NCBI RefSeq assembly: GCF_036785885.1
Contig: NC_092329.1
Coordinates: 2,046,001 to 2,110,000 of the forward strand
Direction: 5' to 3'
DNA: 64,000 nucleotides
DNA from: Coffea arabica
Lineage: Eukaryota; Streptophyta; Magnoliopsida; Gentianales; Rubiaceae
Part shown: positions 1-12,754 of the stretch, piece by piece
Position numbering within the stretch: the stretch's first letter is position 1
How the letters are laid out: every line of letters starts with the position of its first letter
The notes under the pieces: model-generated
The model's database searches: none
Seen by the model: only the letters and a program-made list of their open reading frames with translations
Told to the model about the DNA's origin: nothing
Made by a program: the position numbers and the translations under genes

Positions 1-578
1 TAACAAAGAAGTGTAAGACATTCAATTTCAAGTGGTCGAACGGTAGAAGATAGATATTTCAGGGCCTCTGATGCATCTTAATCCTTTTGGAGTCTTGAAG
101 CATCTAACTGCTACATCTGATTTCACCTTCATCCTCTCTGATTTTGCATCATCAAACTTCAACATCAAAGACTTCAGACACAATCTTATATCTGCACTAA
201 GCTGGAATAGCCTATCACATATCAACCTGCACAAAGAGCAAATTAAGAGGAGACCTGGTGCAGGGTGCAGGAGGATGAGTGAATCTCATTGGCATAAACT
301 CTTGGGAGGCAAATAGAAATGAGAGTATTACATATTAAGTTTTTTACTGGAAATTCAGAAAGATAATCACAACTTGACCCCCTTCTGCAAATTTTGAAAT
401 TCATAATGGGCAAAAGCTTTGGAAATTGGAAGATGCTTATGATGATTAAAATTACAAAGGCACAGAACCGGAGCTTACCTCCATGAAAGGGTCGCAGCAT
501 GTAGACTCAAACAGATGATTTATCAACACAATCACATGGATCAGTATTTTGGTTTGGCCAAAGGTATTGTGAAACCAA
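1..578. other. 3' flank of the PPR gene, no gene model
   Basis: This stretch lies downstream of the stop codon of the minus-strand PPR gene and probably carries its 3' untranslated region. Short open frames exist on both strands but none shows a domain, a repeat or a splice-supported extension. I see no RNA gene or transposon end here. Confidence 0.4.
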
Positions 579-1906
579 CTACACTTTCAATGTAGACTTC
601 ATATATCGCAGAGCAGATCGTAACATTGCTCTAGCTTTCCTATCTGGGAGGCATCCAGATGATAGCATTTCTTCATAAACAGCTGGAACCTAAAATGTGA
701 ACAACTTGACAGAAATTAGTATGGAAATGAAAGTTAAATTTATAAACGAACCAAAACAATGACATATTATCACACCAGTTCCCCTGCAACGCATTTGGGA
801 TTTTGGTGAATCTTTATGTGCATGAATGATACCTGAGATCTGAAGCTTCCCAAAAGCAATTTACAGGTGACATAGTCCTGAACTGATGCAAAATATTCTA
901 CAGTTCCTTAGGACAATTAAAACACCTCTCTCTCTCTCTCTTCCCATGATCCCTAAAGAAAAGTATAAGCAGTTGGCAAAACTGTATTTTATACTTTCGT
1001 GTAAACTGTTGTACACCAAAAATTTTTAAGCCAATTGAGAAGGGAGCATCAGTTCCAGACTAGATATCATATGTTGAATGGTAGGAGCCAAAATCCTGTA
1101 AATTTATTGAAAGCATTCATCCACAAAATATCCGTCTCTTTATCACTAAAAAAAATGGAGAGATAATTGAGTAGTCCAGAGTAAAAAAGAAGGAAAACCT
1201 TCCTGACACCAATAGTTAAGATCAAACTAAGATAAAGCAGAAACAAATTTAACTGCACTACCTGCCTCAGTCTTTGAGAGTTAGAAGTGCACAACACCTA
1301 GAAGACTAGCAGAGATCTATGCATTTTGTTAGGTTATCTATAGCAAGATGATAAGTGACTTTCTAATACTCATCAACTGTATAATCCCAAATAGTATGTT
1401 GTATTTTACCCTCGTGATCGGAAACCGATACATGAATGTAAGATCAGCATTCGCTAAAGTCTTAAACTCTTTCTACCATATCCTTGAGGTAGCTATTGTG
1501 AATAAGCAAGTAATACTAAAGAATAGCACAAAAAATACTGTGGAAAAATTAACCAACAAATTGCAGCAGTGCAAGAGAAGGATTGGATTAAAAAAAAAAA
1601 GATTTTTAGTAATCTCATTCATTCTTGAGAAACAGTCTATTCAGATCTACCACATGAAAGAGATCTTTGCCTATGCAAAAATGCTCTAATCGAAATGAAA
1701 AAGAATAGAATACTTGGAGAAGATTAATGCCTAACCTTTTCGAATTTCTCTACACGAATTAGAGCCTTCATGAGTGTAGTGTAAGTAACCACATCTGGCT
1801 TAAGGTCCTGTAGATATAGAATATTACAGAAAGGAAGAGATGATTAATTCAAAACAATATACATGCATACACACACACATACATACACACACGCGCACGC
1901 GCACGC

Positions 1907-1949
<43 letters not shown>

Positions 1950-4688
1950 GAGAGAGAGAGAGTGATCCAACATAGAACTTTTTCAGGCATCAACTCACAT
2001 TATCCTTCATGTACTGTAAAACAGAAAAGGCTTCAGAATCCCTCCTATCCTCACTAAATGCATTGATAAGTGAATTTAAAGCCAATAAACTAGGCTTTAG
2101 ACCTTCTCCTCTCATTACCCGAAATGCATTTACTGCTTGCTCCGATAATCCCTGTGAAAATGTGAAGAACCGTACAATCAGCAAACATTTTTCAAAGCTT
2201 TAGTTACAGCAATGATCTGTAGATCTGGCTCCCAGTATAAATTATGGTGGAAGCAAGAGCAAGATGCAGTAACAGGTGCATAGCTTGTTTGGTTAAATCG
2301 TGTCTCACAACTGTTCCACCAGTCTACTGATAGAATAGTCACTAAATTGATAACTAGTGCATGAGTTAAGCCCTTCACAAAAATGTGGGCCTATTGCATC
2401 CCAAAATAAGTGAAAAAAATGATAACATTGTTTGAGAAAAGGCTTGCATTTTTGCAGTGAGAGGGATACAGAATTATGGGCACAACAAGAAATGGTGGTA
2501 ACATACATGTCCACATAAACGAAATCAAGCCACGAGAAAGTCTAAAAGTAAAGCAAAATATATGGCAGACAATGAAGGACAAATTGTATTCAGTCATGGT
2601 AAATCTTAAAAGCTGCTTCCAGCCATTCCTTGTACTGAAACATCTATGCAATTGTGTGTAGGTGCCTGTAGAAATGTATGCTAAGAACATCTCTACGAAA
2701 GCCTAAGGAGGCAACACGGTAAGTTAAACAATGTAAGACCACATTAATCAAGCAATGAGGATAGGCTGATCACCATGCATTACTTAGTGAAGTGTATATA
2801 GATTAGGTTCTCATTAAAGACATACCCTCTGTGCATAAGCATTGATCAAGGCATTGTACATGGTTGAGGATGGTTTCAATCCTACAGATTTCATCACCTC
2901 CAAGCACTCTATTGCGTCGGTGAATCTCCCTGACCGTCCATATATATCAACAAGTGTGGTATATGTAACAACAGTAGGCAGTAACCCCTGACTCTGCATC
3001 TTACCGAGCAAGTCCTTCACATCCTCCCACCTCTCCTGCTCCCCAAACGAATTAATCATTATATTGTATGTTGTGGTGCAAGGCAAACAACCGCTTTTTT
3101 GCATTGCCTCAAACAACTCCTCGGATTTATTATGATGCCCGTGCTTACAATGACAGTCAATAAGCGTATTCCATGTCACAGTATCTGGCTCAATTCCCTC
3201 CAATTTCATCCTCTCAAATGTATCCATTGCATGATGTAAGCAATTATACTTGCCGAAAGTATCAATCATGACATTGTAGAATTGCCTGTCAGGAGTCACC
3301 CCGTTATTCTTCATTTCCTTGAGCACCTGAAACGATCTCTGCCACTCTCCCCTATCACGATAACTAGCTAAAATCCTACTAAAAACATGCGAATTAGGTT
3401 GAACGTTATTAGCTTCCATTTCTTTCAATACAATTCTCGCGCTCTCCCACCTACCGGCATTTCCGTAAGCATCAATAAGCAGACCATACGTGTGCTCATC
3501 CGGGGCCACCCCGCTCCTCTCCATCTCTGACACAACATCCTCGGCATCCCTCAAGGCACCGGTCTTAACATATCCTTTGAGGAGGGCATTATAAGCCCTC
3601 GTCCTGGGCTTCAGTCCACCTTCTTTCAACTCCTCAAAAACAGCCTCGGCCTCCTCGGTCCTCCCCGAATTCCCCAACTGCGAAATGACAGCAACCAAAG
3701 TTGCAGTCTTGGGACTCAACCCGTTTCCTTGGATTACGGATAGGAAATACAAGGCCCTACTAACGTCACCAGCTTTGGAGAACCCCACAGTTACATCATT
3801 CAACAACTGCCCATCAAGCTCGATCCTATCAGCCTCTATTTCGTCATACAATTTTTCTAAGACGGTGGAATCAATGGAATTGTTGCGCAAAAGTGACTGA
3901 ATAATCAAACTATAATTGACAAAATCAGATTGGTAGCCGTCGCGACGCATTCTGGCCATCAAATTAAGGGCTTTTTCGAGGTCGTCATTCCGAGCACAGG
4001 CGCCAATGAGGGCATTATAAGTCAAGGGAGTCAACCTCTGGCGCTGGGAGAGCAAGAAGGCTTCGTAAAGCTTGTCGGAGCGTCCGAGGGCGTGGATGAG
4101 AATGGAGTAGAGAAGCTCGTAGGAGAAGCAAAGATTGTGTTTTTGGAGCCAGGTGACGAGAGCATATGCGGTGGGGATAGAGGAAGGAGTGGAGGAGAGT
4201 GATTTTAAGAGGGAATGCCAAAGCGGGGCGGGCACGGCTCGGTAGGACTCGGCGAGACGGAGCTCAGCGGGGTGAAGCTGGGTAGGGGAGTCAGCGGAGC
4301 TGTTAGAGTGGTCGGGAGTGTAAGTAGAGAGGAATTCGAGGAGTGGGGAGAAGTCGTAGCGGCGGTTGTTCAAGGAAGCGACGTCGTCTTGGTCGTCGTC
4401 CTCCTCTTGTCGGTTGTCTAGGCTGAGCTGGTGGGAGGAGAGAGACGTGGCGGTGACACAACTAATGAGAGAGATAGCAGTGGGGAAGAATTGATGGTGG
4501 TGGCGGAGGATTGGCGGCGGAGTGATATGAATGGGAGGGAAGCGAAATTGGAGCGGGGGTGGCTGCAAAGCTACGCCTATGTTCATCTTCCTTCCTACTG
4601 GCCTTTCTTGCTCACCTGAAGGCTGATTTGAGCCTGAGCCTGAGCCTGAGCCTGAGGTGGTCAGACAGGCGGAGGAAGATAGTTTCAT
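579..4688 (-). CDS. CRP1: Chloroplast PPR protein, CRP1-type (At5g42310-like)
   Basis: Four exons read 4688-2826, 2151-1999, 1807-1736 and 689-579, all in phase 0, giving 732 residues. The first exon encodes a Ser/Pro-rich N-terminus suited to a plastid transit peptide, then from about residue 200 a run of 35-residue P-class PPR motifs such as [20 protein letters not shown] and [20 protein letters not shown]. The second exon resumes with [13 protein letters not shown], and the protein ends in a short basic tail ([11 protein letters not shown]). Maize CRP1, the best-known member, is needed for petA and psaC translation and petB-petD RNA processing in chloroplasts; the same role is inferred here. 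The N-terminus has a Ser-Gly repeat from a GAGCCT-type microsatellite, so Met35 is an alternative start. The promoter is shared head-to-head with TSR1. Assignment to the family is firm; one-to-one orthology is from memory. Confidence 0.9.
1862..1962. repeat. Compound microsatellite in PPR intron 2
   Basis: An (AC)n tract interrupted by alternating CG/CA steps passes directly into (AT)n and then (AG)n. It lies in the intron between the second and third coding exons of the PPR gene, about 37 bases beyond the end of exon 2. The alternating purine-pyrimidine CG/CA part is the type of sequence that can adopt Z-DNA. Confidence 0.9.
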
Positions 4689-4861
4689 ACTTCCATTTCA
4701 TCTCTCTCTCTTTTTGTTTTGTTTTGTTTTTTTTTTTGGTTGTCAAAAAAAAAATCACTTTACCCAAAAAATCCTCATATGCAGAATTATATGACGGTAG
4801 TATCCCCCCACCGTGCCTAAACAGGAAAGAGACGAGAGAGTGCCGATTATGTTTATATTTA

Positions 4862-5836
4862 GAGATAATTTCAAAAACCTCCCTTGAGGTTTTTTCTAAT
4901 CACACCTAATACCCCTAAAGTTTCTAAAATTACACTTAACACCCTTAAAATGACAACATTTGTAACATGTCAGCTCTTTTATATAAAAATAATATTAAAA
5001 AATATATTTAGTAGAGGGACTATAGTATTCTTCCAATTTTGCCCTTTTGCAAGTTGATTTTTAAAATTTAAAAGATGAAAATAAAAACAAATAGGACTGC
5101 AATATTTTCATAGAATTGAAGGGGTGTAAATACAATAACTGCTAAATTGTATAATTTTTATTGATTTGGTAAGATCTATACCAAAGTTTCAGATAGAAAG
5201 GAAATAAAAATTTTTAAATACTGTTTGTTAGCCAATTTTTCAAAAATTTTGTTTGTAATAATTGAACACCATTATAGGTATATTTAGCATGCATTTTTTT
5301 TTTCATGATTTCAACTGCATGCCAACCTTTTTCTTCACAAAATGAATGATTTTAACTTATTTTTTCCTCACATTTTACTGATTAAATTAGATAACAAGAT
5401 AAAAATCGTAGTTAAAAATGGATAGATTTTCTATATTTAAATTGTCTAAGTACCTCAAAATCTATTTTTGGTTGCATATGTAAAAAAAAAAAGCCCAAAA
5501 TGTACCCAAATTTAATGACATTTTTGTTATTTTATTTTTACATAATCGAACATAAATGTTTTTTTCTTTTTTCTTGCCCTTTCCTGCATAAGAAATATGA
5601 AAAGGGCATAAAATGAATTAATTTATTTTCATTTTCATTTTTTAGTTTTCAAAAATCAACTTGCAAAAGAGCAAACTAGAAGAACATTATGGACTCTCTT
5701 CTAAATACATTTTTAATACTTTTTTTACCTAATGGGGTTGATATGTTACAAAAATTGTTATTCTAAGGATGCTAAGTGTGATTTCAGAGCTGGGTGTGAT
5801 TAGGAAAAACCTCAAGGACGTTTCTGAAATTATTCC
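4862..5836. mobile_element. Non-autonomous Mutator-type element with long TIRs
   Basis: The ends are long imperfect inverted repeats: the left arm (about 4862-5100) reappears reverse-complemented at about 5600-5836 at roughly 80 percent identity by eye. The outermost bases resemble the termini of the complete MULE at 52303-57890, including a small hairpin (AACCTC, spacer, GAGGTT) about 15 bases in. The flanking 9-mers TTATATTTA and TTATGTTTC agree at 7 of 9 positions, as expected of an aged 9-bp Mutator duplication. There is no coding frame inside. It occupies most of the 1.3 kb between the divergent PPR and TSR1 genes. Confidence 0.75.
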
Positions 5837-5982
5837 TTATGTTTCTGAAATTTCGGAGCTAGGTGTTTCTGTCTGCTGTTTACGTTAAAACCCTACGCAC
5901 AGCAGACAGAGGTTTATCGGGCTGTAAAGGTCGATTCTTTGGTTGGTGGTGGGTGTTGCCAGGAGGAGGAGGAGGAGCTCTA

Positions 5983-6129
5983 ATGGCGGGCTCTCGAGTT
6001 CAAGTAAACAAACAACACAAGACTCGATTTGCTTCCAAGTCGTCTCGCAATGCCCATAAAGTTCCTCTACAAGGTTAAACTAATTCGATTTCACTTTCTT
6101 CCCCTTTATTTACCATTTTACATCTCCTA

Positions 6130-6168
<39 letters not shown>

Positions 6169-9100
6169 ATAAGCATAAAATCGCAAAATCCCATGCTAAT
6201 GTTGGCAAAGGAGCTCGAGCAGCTCGACTTCAACGTAGCAAGATGGTAGCTTTTCTTTTCTCTCTTTTGCTCTTTTTGTTGTTCTTTTTTATTGTTAGAT
6301 TAGATGGCCTTTTGGGTCTATAAAGCTATCTGTTTGAATGGGGCAATTGAAAATTTGTGATTTTGTAGCTGAGAGACCAGAAGCGGGCGGAGCTACTGAA
6401 GGAGAAAAGGTTCTCTTCTGGATCAGGAAGCCCACCCCGCATTGTCGTGAGTGCTATTTGCCGCTAATCATCTATGCTTCCATCCTAACCTCTAATTTGA
6501 TCATTAATATTAAGTGTCTTGTTTAATTATGTATAGGTTTTATTTGGTTTATCGTCTTCTGTGGACCTGAATTCACTTGAAGAAGATCTCCTGGGATTAT
6601 TATCGCCGCAGAGAAATGCCATTGGGTCTCCTGCAGTTGCTTCCTCTGAATACAAGCTCAGAGCTACTGTGAGCTCGATTCCAGTTTTATTAGCTATGAT
6701 TACTAGCATCCTGTAATTTGTCTGTTAAGAGAATGTTATCTTTGTAGTTAATAAAAATTTTCACAACGTTTTTCAAGCTCTTCTAAGTTATTAGAGACCA
6801 CATGTAATATTTCCTGGTCGGGTTTGATGTAAATCAACTTGAATGCCCCTGAATGGCTAGCTTATGGCTATCTTTTCAAAGTAATTCACCTCAGAATTTG
6901 CTGGGTGGTAGGTGCATACTCATGAAGGATTTTCATAGATATCATGAGAATCAGTTTCTATAGAAATGTACTGCTTAAGATTCTAGTATTAGCTCTTTTC
7001 TTGTCGCCAAGAAGCATACAATTTAGTCCGCTGGACACATCAAAAATCATATCCTATGCCATTTTGGTTGGGAAATTTAAATTGTTTTTCAGGATGAAGT
7101 TTGCAAAAGACTAACTAATATCGCTTTCTCTAGATCTTGAAAGCCCCTTATGGTGATTTGTCAGCATGCATGGAAATGGCCAAGGTACTTCTTCAATTTA
7201 GTTGCTGAACCTGGATTGTAGAGACTGTTGTTGCAATGCTGATGCTTAGATGCTTTTCTGTTTTAGGTTGCTGATTTAATTGCTTTTGTGGCATCTGCCA
7301 GCTTTCTAAGTGAAGATGACAGTTCTAACCTTTACATAGATTCATTTGGGTCTCAATGCCTTTCGGTGTTTAGAGCTGTCGGTCTACCAAGCACTGTTGT
7401 TTTGATTCGTGTAAGTTTTTCTGTCCTGTTTCTTCCATTTTTTACTGCTTGTTGCTTATTTGGTTAATGATTATGAGTTAAAACTTTTTGCAAATTTCTA
7501 GGATCTACCAACAGCATTGAAAAGGAAACATGATTTGAGGAAGGCTTGTACATCTAGCCTTGTATCTGAATTTCCTGAAGATTGTAAGTTTTATCCCGCA
7601 GATACAAAGGATGAATTACACAAGGTAATGTCGATACTCGTGGCCATTTTTCCATTATTTTATACGAAACTTGACATATTAGTCACTGATTATAAACAAA
7701 AATACTTCTGTCACGTTGTCTTTATTTGAGTTTCATGGCAGCTTAGTTGTTTTTTTTATCCCTATAAGAGTTAATATTCTCATTCATTGGTTACAGTTTA
7801 TGTGGCTTTTCAAGGAACAAAGGCTCACAGTTCCTCATTGGCGAAACCAGCGGCCTTATATTGTGGCTCAAAAGGTATTTTTAGCAGACATATCTTCTCT
7901 TCACTTTGTTAGCATTATGCCTTGAGTACTTTCCTGTTGTGCTTGGGGACCATATGGATGCATTGTACATGGAAAATTGGAGAAACATAATAGATTCATC
8001 CTAATAAATCTTATTTTCTATTCAATAGTTCTATCTAGATTTTGAAATGTCTTTCTGATTGTGTGTATGGAAAAGATAGGACTGGTTCGATCTATTAGTT
8101 TTATTTTGGTGGTGTACAGGTTGACTTGGTAGAAGATAATTGTACTCCTGGGAATTGTACCCTTCTTCTTACTGGTTATCTGCGTGCTCGCTCTTTGTCA
8201 ATAAACCAGCTGGTAACTTGTCAGCCTTTGTTTTCCATCTCGTACTATTCTTGGTGTTCAATGCCTGAGCCTTTCTGGATTAGGTTCATGTTTCAGGTGC
8301 AGGGGATTTTCAATTGTCGAAAATTGAACTTCTTAAGGATCCATGCCCTCTGAGTGTCAAGAAAGGAGGTGACTCAATGCATTCAGATGATAATCATACC
8401 CAGGTATTGTGGTTGATTGCCCCAGTAAAACAATCTAAAAATGATCAGGAAAATTCTTATGATGTTTATACGGGCAACGAAAGGAAAGGGATTCCTTGTT
8501 AATCATGTAATGAACGGTGTTTTGGGTTCAATCTTAAAATGTCATTGAAGTCGCTTCCTTTCGTTCTGATGGGTTCATTTTCAGATGGAAACTCGGACTC
8601 AGTCTATCCCTTCAGTGCACTGCAAATTCTTTCCTTTCCTTCCCTTCAGAAAATGAATCAAAACACAAATAAACCCAATATACCCAATTCTTTGCCTATC
8701 TGTTTCTTGCAACTTCTTCAATTTATTGTTTAGTAAAATAAGCAACATTATTTGTCTGGACCCTGGTTTGTGATATCCAATACATGTTTCTGACATTTCA
8801 GGTAATCAGGTGCCTAATGCCTGATCCAATGGAGCAAGAGCCTTTACTTGTTGAAAATATCCCTGATCCCTTGGCAGGAGAGCAGGTAGTTTGTTTTATT
8901 TTTGAAAAGGTTGCGAGTAGAACATAGCTAAAAAGAGAAATAACTTGAGTTGCATGTTAGTTGTTGGTACTTGGTATAGATCAGTAATCTTGTCACATTT
9001 TATTCTTGCTTTTTATCCTGGAAAGGGTAGAAAGATGGAAACTCTTTACCTAGCGCTGCAATAGTTTGTTGTTGATGAATTTTGGCAAAAGTTTCATGAT

Positions 9101-12100
9101 CCTAGGTTGTTGTATACCGTAATTATGTAATTGAGATTTTACTTTAAATTAACTTTCAGCATGTATTGTTTTAACATTTTTTTATTGGAGATAACTTATG
9201 ACATGCTATGGACTAGACTTGGCCAACAGAAGCAGAAATGGCTGAAGCCGACAGAAATCACAAGGATAAAAAGCCAAAAAAGAGGATTCTTCCTCCGGGT
9301 ACATCTGAATACCAGGTCAATACTTTTGTATATTCTCAAATTACTCCCCTCTTTCCTACCTTCTTCTGCCATTGGATAACGAGATGACTTCTGATATGCA
9401 TCTAAATTACAATGTGCAGGCTGCTTGGATTGTTGACAATTCAGATATTGACTATACAGATAGTGATGACAATGAAGATGACGCTATGGTCCTGGAAGAA
9501 AGAGGGAGTGACTTTTTAGACCAAGAGAATGAAAATGGCTTTGAGCCTGATGATGATGAGTCTTCTCTTCCAGGGGAGTATGATGAACAGACTGAAACAG
9601 ATTCCATAATGATGGTGAGCATTTGTTATGAATCCAATATAATTGTTACTCAAATTCTCTCACCTTTCTGGTGACTGTTTGATGGTAATCTCGTGATCAT
9701 AACACCTAAAGTTAAGATTGATGGCTGCTAAATGAAAAGGAAACAGTGTTAAAACCACATTCTTGTGACGGACATTGTAAGCTTGATAATTGGTTTTTGG
9801 TAAGTATCTGAGAACTAGTTTAAAATTTTTGTTTTGATCTATATGACTATTGCTGCAAGACAGCTAGCGCCGACTCCATTCAAGATGCCTTTTCTTATCT
9901 AAGCGATTAGCTTTCTTCCTTGCTTTTCAAAGTTTTCAGCCAGCACAGTGTTATCCTAAAGGTTTTCCTGTGCTACATTGGTTTATTTTGGTTTGCAGGA
10001 CGGTGAGAACCTCACTAAAGAGCAAATTGAGGATGAGATTCGAAAAATTAAAGCAGCACATGCTGAAGATGAAGGTGTGGTTTTGAAGTTTTCGATTGAC
10101 AAATACTTTTCTCGGTAGTACTAGGAAATCTGTGTGTGTCTCAAACCATGTCAAGAAAGGTCAGAGCCATATTTAATGCGCGAAGGCACAATGACTTATT
10201 GTTTAGAGTCTTTTGAGCTTTTCCTGGGGAGCTTATTATTTAGGTGGGTAGTTAGCTAAAGAAGTAACAATATGAGTACAAAGAATGAGTATAATATTTG
10301 GAAAAATTTCTCAACAAAAGGCTGTGAAATCAAGATTGTGCAAAAAGCTAATTACTTGCAGATTTATGCTGATGCAGAATGTGTTTTGGGAATTTTTATA
10401 ACATCAGTTTTGGTGTTGCCTAGCTTGTATAAAAACATAGAAGTACTTCTTTCTCTTGATGTGATTTGACTTCCAAAGCCTTTTGCCAAAAGAATGATGC
10501 AGTCTTTAATGATGGAAAGAATTTGCCTTGTTTGGATTGTGATTTTCCACGAACACATTTCCCAATCAACTTTTTATCTCACATACATCAAATCGTTACA
10601 GTACATTTTTCTACAAAAACTGCTAAAAATAGCAATCCAAATGGTTACGGCATCAAATCGTTATGGCATTAATTTTTTCTGCTATCTGTATAAAGGAGTA
10701 TGTTTCATTTCACTTTGTGCTAGAAGCACATAATACTACTAGCTCTTTGTAAAAACAGTAGCTAAAATCTTTTTTTCATGTTCTCGGTTTCTGTTAGTGT
10801 TTTGATTTTTGTGGTAACATGGTCTTGAGTTGTTTTGTAATTTTTTTTATTTCCTTCAGAATTTCCTGATGAAGTGGAAACCCCATTTGACACTCCTGCT
10901 CGGAAACGCTTTGCCAAGTATAGAGGCGTGAAATCTTTCAGAACCTCTTCGTGGGACCCAAAAGTTCGTTCTCTCATCCATGAATTAATTAGGAATGAGC
11001 TAATATTTGACGTTGTACTTGGTACTGACTCTTGTATATGGCTTACAGGAATCTCTTCCTGCGGAATTTGCTAGAATTTTTGCATTTGATAATTTCTCAA
11101 GAACTCAGAAACATGTACTTGCAAAAGCTCAAGAAATGGAACAGGGAAATGATGATGAGATTATACCAGCAGGCTCGTATACAAGGCTCCATATCAAGGA
11201 GGTGCCTAACGTTGTTGCATCCAAATTATCCAACTTAACAAAGACAATGCCTGTAATCTCATGTGGTCTATTGCAACACGAGTCTAAAATTTCTGTCCTC
11301 CATTTCAGGTTTTCCTCATTCAAAGTTTTATGATTTTTATTGGTTTCAATTCTCGTGGAAATCTGACTGACTCTCAGTTGACTAATCTTACTATTTGATA
11401 TGTTTCTGCAGCATAAAGAAGCACGACACATATACTGCTCCTCTTAAAGCTAAAGAAGAACTCACGTTTCATGTTGGCTTTCGCCAATTTGTTGCTAAGT
11501 AGGTTCTCTTTCTTGGCCCTATTGAATCTGGAAGGGAGAGAATGGGCATTGAGAAACTTTATTAACCTTTTGCTCTTCTTTAATGTTCATGTTTGGTTGC
11601 AGGCCATTATACTCGTCTGACAATATCAATTCTGACAAGCACAAAATGGAAAGATTTCTTCATGCTGGGCGGTTTTCAATAGCTTCTATTTATGCTCCAA
11701 TTTCTTTCCCACCTCTTCCAGTGATTGCCCTCAAGAATGACGGAGAAGCTGCTTCACCTGTTGTTGCCGCTGTTGGTTCACTGAGAAGTATTGACCCAGA
11801 TAGGATTCTTCTGAAGAAAATAATTTTAACTGGGTAAGATAGGTTTCCTTCACACACTATCTAACCAGTTTACTCATAAGTAGAGAGCTCAACAGAAGTG
11901 TGTGCTCTTTTGACATTCTTATGCTGAAGTACTGCAAATCGGGATTAACATGTTGAATTAATTGTGATACAGATATCCTCAAAGAGTGTCAAAACTAAAG
12001 GCTACTGTACGCTATATGTTCCATAATCCAGAGGATGTCAGATGGTTCAAGGTATGGAATTCTATAGCTTATTGTGAATTTTTTGGCATTTATGTTGCTT

Positions 12101-12754
12101 ATAAATGTATTACTTGCAGCCTGTTGAAGTTTGGACAAAATGTGGGCGCCGTGGTCGCATTAAGGAGCCGGTTGGTACCCATGGTAAGAAATGTACAAAA
12201 ATGATTTTCAAAGATATAATGTTTGTTGTTGCTGACTTCATGGTTACCTGCAATGTCTTGTTGCTTGTATGGAGACAGTAGATATCTATCTTTGTACAGT
12301 AACTTACCATGTTATATGTTGTGTTGAGGCGTTCTATGTACATGGATGCATGTCTCACCTGAGCATAATATGCATGTTCTGCATTTGTATCATGCGTGTG
12401 AACAGAAATACTGTGACTCTGGAGGGTAATGGTTCTGATTGTGTTTTATATGTTTGTACGTGTTATTTTCTGAATGGTCTGTTACATGTATTGCCAGTTC
12501 GCACATGCATTTATGTGCATACCCAGATTATTTTATATGGCTATAGGTCGGTAGCAATTAAAGCATCAGCTGTTAATTTGGAATAAAAGAATTTCTGTAG
12601 CGAACGTACTGGTGAGTCTCTCCCTGTATTTGCAGGTGCAATGAAATGTGTTTTTAACGGGGTCCTTCAGCAGCATGACACTGTGTGCATGAGCTTGTAT
12701 AAACGCGCATATCCCAAGTGGCCACAACACTGGTTTCCTCTTCTTGGTGCTTGA
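5983..12754 (+). CDS. TSR1: Ribosome biogenesis protein TSR1 homologue
   Basis: I place 21 exons: 5983-6073, 6169-6245, 6369-6446, 6537-6668, 7134-7184, 7267-7410, 7502-7624, 7797-7874, 8120-8212, 8284-8403, 8802-8885, 9217-9315, 9420-9614, 9999-10074, 10860-10963, 11049-11308, 11412-11498, 11603-11833, 11973-12051, 12120-12183 and 12636-12754. They give 794 residues, close to human TSR1. The basic N-terminus ([17 protein letters not shown]) is typical of the BMS1/TSR1 family. An AARP2CN domain lies around residues 265-335 ([16 protein letters not shown]), followed by an acidic stretch and the C-terminal BMS1/TSR1 domain. There is no GTP-binding P-loop, as expected for TSR1 as opposed to BMS1. 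Known TSR1 proteins act on late pre-40S particles. At exon 10 the acceptor at 8283 keeps the conserved VHVSGAGDF; a nearby acceptor-like AG before GTGCAGGGG would break the frame. Confidence 0.95.
6134..6166 (+). repeat. (CT)n tract forming the polypyrimidine tract of TSR1 intron 1
   Basis: A pure CT dinucleotide run ends directly at the CAG acceptor of TSR1 exon 2 (exon starts 6169). The microsatellite therefore is the polypyrimidine tract, and its length could vary between individuals without touching the coding sequence. Confidence 0.85.

Noticed and set aside
2178-2690. Minus-strand open frames between PPR exons 1 and 2
   Set aside because: They contain no PPR motif, and direct joining of 2826 to 2151 keeps the family sequence (AYAQR then GLSEQAV), so the region is intron.
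3930-4421. Plus-strand open frames opposite the PPR gene
   Set aside because: They are antisense shadows of the GC-rich first PPR exon without any domain.
8301-8352. TSR1 exon starting at GTGCAGGGG after TTTCAG
   Set aside because: That acceptor would put the exon into a frame that stops quickly; the acceptor 17 bases earlier preserves the conserved VHVSGAGDF segment.
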